Positions 22,841 through 32,678 of a stretch of 64,000 nucleotides of DNA are shown here, one piece after another. Source of the stretch: Larix kaempferi (lineage: Eukaryota > Streptophyta > Pinopsida > Pinales > Pinaceae); the NCBI GenBank assembly GCA_027924585.1, contig BSBM01000753.1, positions 23,750,001-23,814,000 of the forward strand, given 5' to 3'. The notes under the pieces were generated by a model. That model saw only the letters and a list, made by a program, of their open reading frames with translations, had not been told where the DNA came from and did not search any database. The translations under genes were made by a program, and so were the position numbers. Numbering within the stretch: position 1 is the stretch's first letter; the number at the start of each line of letters is the position of its first letter.

Positions 22841-23214
22841 TGTTGGGTATGTTATATCTCTTCACATGGTCGCTGCGTGTACAACACAATTTTGGGTTGC
22901 TTTTTTGCTTTTTCGTGATTTTCGACCCATTGTACTCTATCTAATTCCGGTAAAAGGAATTAGGGTTGTAACCTAATTCGGGTAAATGAATTAGGGTTTT
23001 AGATGCTGCAGAATACCATTTATTGTATTGTACATGTAAAATAAACATATAATGAAAAAGGAGCTATGCGGCTCTAAGTTTTTGCTGGTTTTTTCCCGGT
23101 TAAGGGTTTCCAGGTGAAAATCTCTATGTAATGTGTGTGCCATTGTGTATTTTCAGTTAATGCTTAAGAATTGATATAAGTTTGTACTTCACTGTTAAGG
23201 TTTAAAAACTTACA
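22841..23214 (+). mobile_element. solo LTR, Copia-like, with perfect 5-bp target duplication
   Basis: A 374-bp block starting TGTTGGGTATG and ending AACTTACA, flanked by ACAAT at 22836-22840 and at 23215-23219. Near the 3' end it has the motif TTTTTTCCCGGTTAAGGGTT, typical of Copia LTRs near the R/U5 region. No internal retroelement sequence adjoins it, so the simplest origin is recombination between the two LTRs of a full element. Confidence 0.8.
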
Positions 23215-23219
23215 ACAAT

Positions 23220-23892
23220 AACATATTATATATTCATAGGATTTACAAGTATCAGTACAGAGGACTCTATAGTAAACTCACTGCCATAATTTCAATATAT
23301 AAAACAATATTAACATTCATACATTCATGGTATCCATTTCATAACAACGTTAAAATATGAGGAAGAGAAATAAGCATAGTATTTTCAATTTAATACACGA
23401 ATAAAGATTTAAATTCATAATTTTGGAATGCACAATGCATTATTTCTAAATGATCTTTAAACAATTGTAGTAATAATGTATGCAAAACTTATAGTCTCTT
23501 CACCAGCCCTTGATAGGCTATGCCAAAATTTGAACCCCCATTTTCCCTCTAGTTTCTCTACATATACTTCTTCCTGATTCTTTTCTTTAGGGTTTCGTTA
23601 CTTCTTTCATAACTAATAACTGAATTTCAAAAATCAAAATTAATGGTATACAACCATATGGGTTTTGAATGTGGACTTTAGAAATGTTTAAACTGCTTGA
23701 TAATAATCCTTAAAAAAACTTAACTACGTTTAACAAGCCTCTTTAACAATATACAAAATAAACTTAAATTACCTCAAAACATAATAAAAATGACCCTCTA
23801 CACTTCACATTAGAAATAAAACTGGTCTTCGATTAGCTGGAGACTACATCTTGATTTTGGTGGCATAGAGGGTACATTCATTTTTCTTCATA
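23220..23892. other. AT-rich spacer, no gene recognised
   Basis: No domain-like frame. It lies between the solo LTR and the end of the minus-strand degenerate ORF. Confidence 0.4.
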
Positions 23893-25706
23893 TCATTGAT
23901 TCCAGAGAGGATCAACTCTTTGAACCTGTAGTGTATCTTGAAGAACATGACTACCCAATTCAATTAAAATACCTAATTTGTCATTCTTAGCCTTCCTTTC
24001 AAGCAAGCATTCTTTTTTCCAATAAGTTTTCTGCATGAGAAGCTTCTCACTATTCTTCTTTAACCCTTGAGAGAATTTACACATTTTCTTATATTTCATA
24101 AGAAACTTATTCCACTCTTTATTGGTCTCACTCAACCTATCTTGCACATTTTTATTTTCTAATTGCAATTCCTTAATCAAGCTTTTAAAATATTCAATTT
24201 CTTTTCGATCCTTTGATTAACTTGATGTTCTTCATTTCCAGGTTGTGGCACGTCAATTGGTTTTTCTACCTAGGTTGTCGAAACTTCCATCTCTTTCTTA
24301 GGAACATTATTAAATTATTTATATTGAATATACTGTTCTTCTTCAAAGGTCATGTGCATACTGAGATGAGCTAGAGGTGAAGATGGGACTGCATTGATGG
24401 TTTTCTCCAAATTAGTCAACAATTCCACCGCTTTCTTTTCTACCTCCATAGATGAATCTGATCCTTCATTAACCGCCTCTACAAATTATTTAAGTTCCTG
24501 AAACTGGTCATTTGTTCTTGAATCCACAAATTTAGGTTTTTCAGTAGGATCTAAAATCATTATTCCTTTGTCCTTGTTTATTCTAGGACTGACTCTTGTT
24601 TGAATATGTTTTAAAATCAAAGCCTTGACTCTTGTATTTTTTGGCTTCTCTAATTTTTCATCTGGCAGACTATCCAAATATATAACTCTATTTTCTTTCA
24701 AAGAAGGGTCAAATATAGTCGGGGAATTAAGCCTTAATTTGTTTGTAGATCTGGTATGTGGTCCCCTAAGGTAATGAGGCTTTGAGGATTCAGTATTTCT
24801 TTTTCGATTCTTAGTCTTTTTCTCATAACTTGAAGGATCATCAAAATTCTTTGTCTTTTGTGAATGAATATTCTCGAGATTTGGGGGTGGCATCAAAGCC
24901 CCCCTCATTGTTAGTTTCATTTTTCCTTCTTACCTTTCAAAACATTGTTTTGCATCCATTTTAGCACCTTTACAATTTTTGGAAGTTTTCAAACTGGTAC
25001 AAAAATTGATAACACCCTCTAGTATGGAGTTGTCTCCTGGGGTTCCAAATTATGAATGCAATACAAAATGATCCCAAATTCTATTAAATTTATTCAGTTC
25101 TTGAATTATCAACAGCTTAATAAGACCCTGATGAAATATGCTATTCTGACATTTTGGGAAAATTCCTAGTCCTGGCTGCCATTTTCGAGAGACTCTTCAG
25201 AAAATAAAAAGGTAGAATCATTCTTGAAATGCTGTCCAAATGGAACAAAAAACACATGTGATAAAGATGGACATTTGCATACCTTCCTTCCCTGTAATAT
25301 ATCTGTGTACCATCTTAAATAGATCACTCTATTCTTGTTTCAACCTAGCCCGAGGAATCCCCTTACGCCATTCCGGATTTCGATACTTGCCTAGAAGGAA
25401 ATGGTTGCACTATGCAGTATCAACAACCTGAAGCTTGATCCATTTCTCACCATCTTGTGGAATTTTTTCCATTATGGAAATGGAATTTTCTGAGACAAGA
25501 AACATTACATATCCCACCGTGACAATTTTCCCATCAAATCATTATGCAAACATCCTAGAAATCTCAGTGTGATGACCCTGTATTTTTTTGCAGTAATAAA
25601 ACCAACCAGCCCTTTTGAATTTAATGCCAAATTCTGGATAAGCCTCAAGGATTTCAGCCCGAATTGGCTCATACCTCACAACATGACCACTCCTGTGTGC
25701 GGACAT
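23893..25706 (-). pseudogene. decayed long ORF of unknown family with C-terminal coiled coil
   Basis: Reading on the minus strand from an ATG at 25706-25704, one frame runs to 24486, broken by stops at positions where Q, R or W codons would fit. An N-terminal block reads EILEAYPEFGIKFKRAGWFY, then HHTEISRMFA and FDGKIVTVG. Two frame changes, near 25290 and 25150, bracket a segment containing LYHMCFLFHL and LPFYFLKSLSKMA. A Lys/Pro-rich middle (24486-24920) and, after another shift, a charged helical segment (23893-24180) follow; the latter looks like a coiled coil with an MIKELQLENKN start. I do not recognise the family. The uniform decay and surroundings suggest a transposon-carried or multicopy gene. 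Confidence 0.5.
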
Positions 25707-26660
25707 GGTAGCTTCATTCAGTTGCTATGAAGAGTTAAGTTAAACTATTGTGCATATTTTTTCGTCTTACAAAGAAACTAACAATATTTCAAAGGGATTT
25801 GTCACCAATTTTCTTGAGTCGGTCACACTGACAATTGTAAAAATTATGAAAAGAGTAGCTCAAATAGATTCATAAAACAAAATACTTTACATACACCTAA
25901 ATATACAATTCACCATATGGTTTCATTTATTAATATTGCACGCTTCCAAAGAACGAAATGACATGAGTGGTTGCTTTAATAATTACTTTGACAGTCTGTG
26001 TCAGTTCCATAGTGCAAGTGGGAAATTTGCTAGTGCCACAATTTGATAGCACAGCCTTTGGTAGTTTTGTAGCGCAATATGCCTTTAAATTTTCCCACAT
26101 TGACATTTAGTTCAACTAAAGTTAGGATATTTAATTAGCACTCATACCTGCAAGAATTACAAATACAGTAAAAGATACAATTTGTGCCACCTCATCACCT
26201 TATAGACTAATAACCAGAATTTGAAAATAAAGACCATGTGCAGCACAACATCATAAAATGAAATGCTAAATGAAAAATATTTCTTTGGCTAAATCAAACC
26301 TAGGAATAATATTGAATGGAGGAGGATTAGATTTGAAAGTTTTAAGGTCAAAATGTAGGCAATCTTGAGTGCAGACCTAGGTACTAACAAGTCCTTACTT
26401 GCATTGCAACATGAATGAACTCCAACATGTCCAACAGTTATGAGAATGGTCCAATGTTCCAAACTAAGATATGAGAATTGTCAAGTGTAGATACTGTGTC
26501 CCAGATGGTTTAGATGGATCCAATTTACCAAAGAATGCAAGATGAATGTGTGAGTGGAAGAAGATGGGAACTAAAATCATGTGAAGCAGAAGGAGTTTAC
26601 TGCATAACACGAAACAATTGAAATATATGATGCACAAGAAAAGTTTTGATGTCTTTATTA
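25707..26660. other. no gene recognised
   Basis: AT-rich and noncoding in all frames, apart from a low-complexity 74-codon minus-strand stretch at 26464-26688 that overlaps the palindrome block. Confidence 0.4.
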
Positions 26661-26665
26661 GATAG

Positions 26666-26876
26666 AGGAGCATGCGCATTAATAACATGCATGCACTAAT
26701 AGTGCGTGCTCGTTACTAATGCGCACATGCTCCTATGCATATTAAATAACAAACATTCAGTGTATGATTGTGTTGAGTGTTTGCTAGTTAATGAGTATAG
26801 GAGCACACACACATTATCAAGGCGCATGCAATAATAGTACATACGCTCTATTAACATGCATGCTCCTATACATTAC
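26666..26876. repeat. two alternating purine-pyrimidine palindromes
   Basis: The first palindrome, about 26666-26733, opens AGGAGCATGCGCATTA and closes with its near-complement TAATGCGCACATGCTCCT. The second, about 26799-26876, opens GTATAGGAGCACAC and closes GCATGCTCCTATAC. GTGCGCATGC-type words dominate and could adopt cruciform or Z-DNA structure. Related sequence occurs at 55575-55690, also beside a GA-rich block. Confidence 0.75.
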
Positions 26877-27363
26877 ATGTGGTGGGTGACTATTCACTAC
26901 ATTGTATTTCTAATTTCACGTGAACTCTTTTTTTACTAATTTCTAATAGCACATTTGTACTCAATTAATGTTTAGAGAGAGGGAGGGGGGAGATTGCGGG
27001 CTATGGTTTTAGGGAGAAAGAGAGGGGGGAGATTATGGTTTATGGGTTTAGAGAGAGAGAGAGAGAGAGGCTTAGGGGTTGAAAGAGAAAGACATAGATT
27101 GTGGGTTAGGGGTTGTGAGAGAGAGAGGGATATTTTCGGTTAGGGTTTTAGGGAGAGAGAAATATTGGGGTTAGAGAGAGACAGAGAGAGAGATTTTAGG
27201 TTAGGGGTTTATAAAATAAAGAGAGAGATATTTCAGGTTAGGGATTTAGAGAGAGAGAGAGATATTGTGGGTTAGTGGTTTAGAGACATAGGGGTTGGGG
27301 ATTAGGGGTTGAGAGAGATAGAACAAGGGGGTAGTAATTTAGGGAGAGAGATCAAGTGGGAGG

Positions 27364-27576
27364 TAATTAAAATGGTTGTACATTTGAAGTTGTGTCGCAT
27401 GAACATTAATTTCACAATTTATTATTGATCTCGATGCAGGAATTTGATATCTATGTAAAATCAAATAAAATATTTCTTCTCGAAGTGATCCCTAAATAAG
27501 CGATAAAATTCAACATTAACAATGCTATAATTATGAGATTAGGGGCATGAAAAGCTGACATAGAACCTGGTTAGGG

Positions 27577-27627
<51 letters not shown>

Positions 27628-27653
27628 TTGGGGGTTAGGGGTTGTGTGCGCGC

Positions 27654-27697
<44 letters not shown>

Positions 27698-28173
27698 TTG
27701 GGGGTTAGGGGTTGAGAGAGAGAGTGAAATTGGGGGTTAGGAGTTTAGAGAGAGAGTACCATACATGAAAGGGTGTGAAGTATTGAAGGGGTTTAGAGAG
27801 AGAGAGATTGAGGTTCAAAGGTTTAGAGAGAGAGAGAGTTTGGGGGTTAGGAGTTGAGAGAGAATGAACAAGTGGGGTAGGGGTCTAGGGAGAGATATAG
27901 AGAGATATTGTGTGTGTGTGTGTATGTGAGAGAGAGAGAGAGAGAGAGGGAGAGAGACATAATTAAAATGATTGTACATTTGAAATTGTGTCGCACGAAC
28001 ATTAAGTTCACAATTTATTACTAATCTCGATGAAGGAAGTTGATATTTGTGTAAAATCAAATACAATCTTTCTTCTCGAAGTGATCGCCAAATAAGTGAT
28101 AAAATTCGACATTAACCATTCTTTAATTTTGAGATTAGGGGCATGAAAAGATGACGTAGAACCGGGTTATGGG
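27364..28173 (+). repeat. duplicated 210-bp unique-type segment inside the GA array
   Basis: 27364-27575 and 27961-28173 are clearly homologous and lie 597 bp apart; both begin AATTAAAATG and contain TTTCTTCTCGAAGTGATC. They show that large composite units, not only the GA core, were duplicated. Confidence 0.8.
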
Positions 28174-28240
28174 TTGTGTGTGTGTGTGTCAGAGAGAGAG
28201 AGAGAGATTGGGGGTTAAGGGTTGTGCGCACACGTGCATG

Positions 28241-28286
<46 letters not shown>

Positions 28287-29052
28287 GGGTATCAAACGTA
28301 AGAGAGTGTGAAGTCCTAGATGGGTTTAGAGAGAGAGAGAGAGAGAGAGAGGTTGGGGGTTGGGGTTTTAGCAAGAGATATAGAGATAGCGGGTTAGCAT
28401 TTAGAGAAATAGAGAAAGAGAGAGATTGGGGGCTATGGGTTTAGAGAGAGAGATTGTAGGTTAGGGGTTTGGAGAGAGAGAGATATTGGGGGTTAGGGGT
28501 CTAGAGAGAGAGAGATATTAAGGGTTATGAATTTTGAGAGAGAGAAGGAAATTGTGGGTTAGGGGTCTAGAGAGAGAGAGATATTAGGGGTTATGAATTT
28601 TGAGAAGAGAAGGAAATTTTGGGTTAGGGATATAAGGATAGGGAAAGATTGAGAAAGGGAGAGGTTGTTAGGGGTTGAGAGAGAGAGAGAGAGAGGGTTA
28701 AATATTTAGAGAGAGATAGAGAATGAGGGTTAGAGGTTTGGAGATAGAGAGAGAAGTAGAGATATTGGACATTAAGGGTTTAGAGAGAGAGAGAGGTTGG
28801 GGCTTAGGGGTTTAGAGAGAGGGATAAAGAGAGTGATTGGGGGTTAGCAGTTTGGAGGGAGAGAGAGAGAGTCTGGGGGTTAGGGTTTTAGAGATAGAGC
28901 AAGACATATTGTGGGTTAGGTGTTGATAGAGAGAGAGACATTGGGGTTAGGGGTTTAGAAAGAGAGAGAGTACCAAATGTGTAAGAGTGTCAAATATTAA
29001 GGGAAAATATGCAGAGGTTGACAAATATCTACTATGAAGTTTTGGATGCCCT

Positions 29053-29087
<35 letters not shown>

Positions 29088-29197
29088 TAGGGGTTGAGAG
29101 AGACAGAGAGATATTGCGGGTTACAGGTTTAGAGTGAGAGAGAGAGAGTAACAGACACAAAAGAGTGTGATTTCTTGAAGGAAAAGATGCAGAAGTT

Positions 29198-29345
29198 GGC
29201 CAATATCTACTATTAAGTTTTTGATGCCATGAAGATGAAAAGTTGTAGAAGTTGACCAATATCTACTATTATGTTTTTGATGCCATGAAGATGAAAAGAT
29301 GCAGAAGTTGACCAATTTCTACTATTAAGTTTTTGATGTCATGAA
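29198..29345 (+). repeat. 56-bp tandem triplication
   Basis: The word (G)CCAAT(A/T)TCTACTATTA with its flanks recurs at 29198, 29254 and 29310, exactly 56 bp apart, each ending TTTTTGATGCCATGAAG or a close variant. Confidence 0.8.
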
Positions 29346-29372
29346 GAAAGAGAGAGAGAGAGAGAGAGAGAG

Positions 29373-29479
29373 TGAAGTCTTGAAGGGGTTTAGAGAGAGA
29401 GAGAGATTGAGGGTTAGGGGCTTAGAGAGAGATATTGGGGGTTAGGGGTTTAGAGAGAGTGAGAGGGAGATTGTGGGTT

Positions 29480-29510
<31 letters not shown>

Positions 29511-29611
29511 TCTTGAAGGGGTTTAGAGAGAGAGAGAGATTGAGGGTTAGGGGCTTAGAGAGAGATATTGGGGGTTAGGGGTTTAGAGAGAGTGAGAGGG
29601 AGATTGTGGGT

Positions 29612-29640
<29 letters not shown>
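29373..29640 (+). repeat. 133-bp recent tandem duplication
   Basis: TGAAGTCTTGAAGGGGTTTA begins at 29373 and 29506, followed by near-identical sequence over the unit. Compared with the divergent neighbouring units, this is a young duplication within the GA array. Confidence 0.85.
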
Positions 29641-29646
<6 letters not shown>

Positions 29647-31078
29647 ATAAATAGAGAGCGGGTTAGGGTTTTACAGAGAGAGAAAGAAAGAGAGAGATTG
29701 GGGGTTAGGTATGTAGAGAGAGAGAGATTGGGGTTAGGGTTTTAGAGAGAGATATATTGGGTTTAGTGGTTTAGAGAGAGAGAGAAATAGAGAGATTGGG
29801 GTTTAGGGGTTTAGAGAGATAAAAAGAGAGATATTAGGGGTTAGAGAGAGAGAGAGGCTTGGGGTTAGGGATTTAGAGAGAGAGAGAGTATCATATGTGA
29901 AATAGTGTGAAGTCTTGAAGGAAAAGATGCAAAAGATGAACAATATCTACTTTGAAGTTTTGGATGCCCTAAATATATATAGAGAGAGATTGTGGGTTAG
30001 GGGTTGTGTGTGAGAGAGAGAGGTAGTATCATATTTGAAAGAGTGTGAACTCTTGAAGGAAAAGATGTAGAAGCTAAACAATATCTACTATTAAGTTTTG
30101 GATTCCCCAAACACACATACATAGAGAGAGAGAGAGGGAGAGTATTAGATGTGAAATACTGTGATCTCTTGAAGAGGTTTAGAGAGAGAGAAAGATTGAG
30201 GTTTATGGGTTTAGAGAGAGAGATATTTGGGGACAGAGGTTTAAGGAGAGAGAGTGAGGGAGATTGTCGGTTAGGGAGATAGAGAGATTGAGAAAGAGAG
30301 AGAGGATTAGGGGTTTGGAGAGAGAGAGAGAGAAAGAGAGATATTGGGGGTTAGGGAATTAAAGGGAGAGAGAGAGATTGGAGGTTAGTGGTTTAGAGAG
30401 AGAGATATTGGGGGTTAGGGGTTTAGAGAGAGAGGGAGAGATTAGGGGTTAGGGATTGTGAGAGAGAGAGAGATTGTCGGTTAGTATTTGAGAGAGAGAG
30501 AGAGAGACTTAGGGTTAAGGGTTTAGAGAGAGAGAGCGAGAGAGAGAGAGGGTATCATATGTGAAAGGGAGCAAAGTCTTGTAGGAAAAGATGCAGAAGA
30601 TGACCAATATCTACTATGAATGTTTGGATTCATCGAATACAGAAAGACAGATATATCGGGGGTTCCAGGTTTAGAGAGAGAGAGAGAGAGAGAGAATCAG
30701 AAGTGAAAGAGTGTGAAGTCTTGAATTAAAAGATGTAGGTGCTAACTGGAGGGAGAGGTTGGGGGTTAAGGGGTTTATATCTAAGATAAAGAGAGAGATT
30801 GATGGTTATGGGTTTAGAGAGAGAGAGATACCGATTGGGGGTTAGGGGATAGGGGTTTAGAGAGAGAGAGAGGGAAAGAGAGATATTGGGGGTTAGGGGT
30901 TGAGAGAAAGAGAGAGAGAGAGAATGTGGATTGGGGTTTGAATGAGAGAGAGACTCGAGGTTAGGGGTTTAGAGAGGGAGAGAGAGTATTAGACATGAAA
31001 GAGTGTGAATTTTGGAAGGAAAATATGTAGAAGGGGACCAATATCTACTACAAAGTTTTGGATTCCCTGAACACACAC

Positions 31079-31128
<50 letters not shown>

Positions 31129-31206
31129 GTTTAGAGTGAGAGAAAGGGATCAAAAGAGAGATCACGAGTGGGTGGGTAAGTGTAGGGGAGACTAAGGGGG
31201 AAATGC

Positions 31207-31252
31207 ATATATATATATATATATATATATGGGTGAATCCATGAAGATGGGT
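31207..31252 (+). repeat. (AT)n tract plus conserved 22-bp terminal motif
   Basis: An AT dinucleotide run (31207-31230) is followed by a motif beginning GGGTGAATCCATGAAGATGG. The exact reverse complement of the 22-bp motif sits at 54005-54026 beside another (AT)n run and another GA-rich block. It behaves as a boundary of the GA-minisatellite element. Confidence 0.75.
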
Positions 31253-32229
31253 GTCTATTTTGGGGTCTCTTATGAGAAAATAAATATGATTTTTTCATGT
31301 TTTTGAACTTTGGGTGAACAAATGTGATATTTGTGTTTAGAATTTCAATTTTTAGTAAAACGAGAAACTTTTAGAGAATTATGTTAGCTTTCTATTTATT
31401 ATTTTTTCAAAAGAATGTATTGCAATTTGATATGTCAATTTGGCAAATGTTCGACAATATGTTCTTATAAAATGAAAGGACTAAAAAATAGTCATGTTTT
31501 TTGGGGAGGCTGAAATCATTGTTAAACTAGTGTTTTGTAAAAACAAAATATGTTACGACAATCTAAACAAAATGTAATACTGCATGACTATAATTTTGTA
31601 ACCAATGGATCTATATACTAATTATTATATTTTTTTGAATTCGATCAATGGGGAAAGCTTGTCGATTTTCAACATGTTTTTTCTGACACAACATTTCTTT
31701 CAATTTACACTAAAACTAAAACATCTAAGAATACCCTTTTGAAGTAGACACTCCAATTAACTACACCATATTTTTTTCAATTTTTTTTATGGTGTATTTT
31801 TAAAGTTATGGATTGTTCATTTCACCTCATTGTGAAATCGATGAAACCAAACTGGACCCATGTTAGCAAAAAAAATAATTAGAATTATCGGATCCCACCT
31901 AAATACAACAAAATCTATACCAACAGAGAGTAGATTCAATGACTAAACTAATGGTATCGAGTCTGACAGTTGATTTGCACTGCAACAAATGGTTTTTCCC
32001 TTCCAAAAATAGAGAAGCCTGAAAAAAACACTATGTTCAGGTCTTAGATATTATTCGGCTAAATATTTTCCGTTAGCAGGCCGTTAAAATCAACGGTTAT
32101 TCAGCTGAAAAACAAAACGCGAAAAATTTTCGTCGGCCAGAAAAAAATAAAGTAATTAAATTATTTACAATGGTATAAAGAAAACTAAAGGAGTCATTAT
32201 TTTGCATCTTTTTTTTTTCTTAGAGGTCT
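31253..32229. other. AT-rich spacer, no gene recognised
   Basis: Noncoding. A short segment at about 32045-32140 contains ATTATTCGGCTAAATA, a palindromic CCGTTAAAATCAACGG and TTATTCAGCTGAA, resembling the 53740-54004 block. Confidence 0.45.
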
Positions 32230-32545
32230 ATATAAAATATTTTTGAAGGGGTTTTTTCAAAGGAGATTTTTTTTCAATGAGTTTGTATTTCTTTCCAAGG
32301 AGTTTTTATTTCTTTCCAAGGAGTTTTATTCTTTTCCAAGGGGTTTTTTCAAAGGAGATTTATTGCCAAGGAGTTCTTCTTTCTTTCCAAAGAGTTTTTC
32401 TTCAAAATATATTTCCTTCCAAGGATTTTTTTATTTCTTTCCAAGGAGATTTTTTATTTCTTTTCAAGGGGTTTTTTCAAAGGAAATTTCTTTCCAAGGA
32501 TTTTTTCTTCAAAGGACTCTTATAAGATTTTTACAAGGTGAGTAA
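32230..32545 (+). repeat. pyrimidine-rich tandem array, unit about 21 bp
   Basis: TTTCTTTCCAAGGAGTTTTT and variants repeat with a step of about 21 bp (CCAAGG at 32295, 32316 and onward), mixed with TTTTTTCAAAGGAGATTT. Two plus-strand frames are open because the unit length is close to a multiple of three; the peptides (FPRS, FFKG repeats) are not credible proteins. It lies just upstream of the transposase relic and could be part of its 5' region. Confidence 0.75.
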
Positions 32546-32678
32546 ATTTCAGTTCATGTTTTTATAAATGGTTGAAAGACAAAAAAACAAATTTAGTAAT
32601 TGTTTTTAAATCTTAAATTTTTATTTTTTTACTATAAAATGATGATTCTTTAATTTAACCTCTACAGATTAAACAATC

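Larger units (their letters stand above)
26960..31206 (+). repeat. GA-rich minisatellite with GGGTTAGGGGTTTAG spacers
   Basis: About 4.2 kb of (GA)n runs separated by short words of the form TTGGGGGTTAGGGGTTTAGA. Units of roughly 30-60 bp repeat irregularly throughout. Inside it are larger units: a block of about 210 bp present at 27364-27575 and 27961-28173; a unit of about 90 bp containing AAAGATGCAGAAG and CCAATATCTACTAT, recurring near 28990, 29170, 29900, 30030, 30560, 30690 and 31000; and shorter duplications listed separately. Open frames here are products of the repeat, not genes. Confidence 0.9.

Noticed and set aside
27815-29315. Open frames in the GA-rich region (SLSLSLS and REREREs peptides)
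   Set aside because: Products of (GA)n/(CT)n microsatellite translation.
26960-31206. True telomeric array
   Set aside because: Words are GGGTTAGGGGTTTAG mixed with GA runs; no sustained TTTAGGG tandem is present.
32243-32545. Two overlapping plus-strand proteins of 100 and 82 codons
   Set aside because: Both are translations of the same 21-bp tandem repeat.
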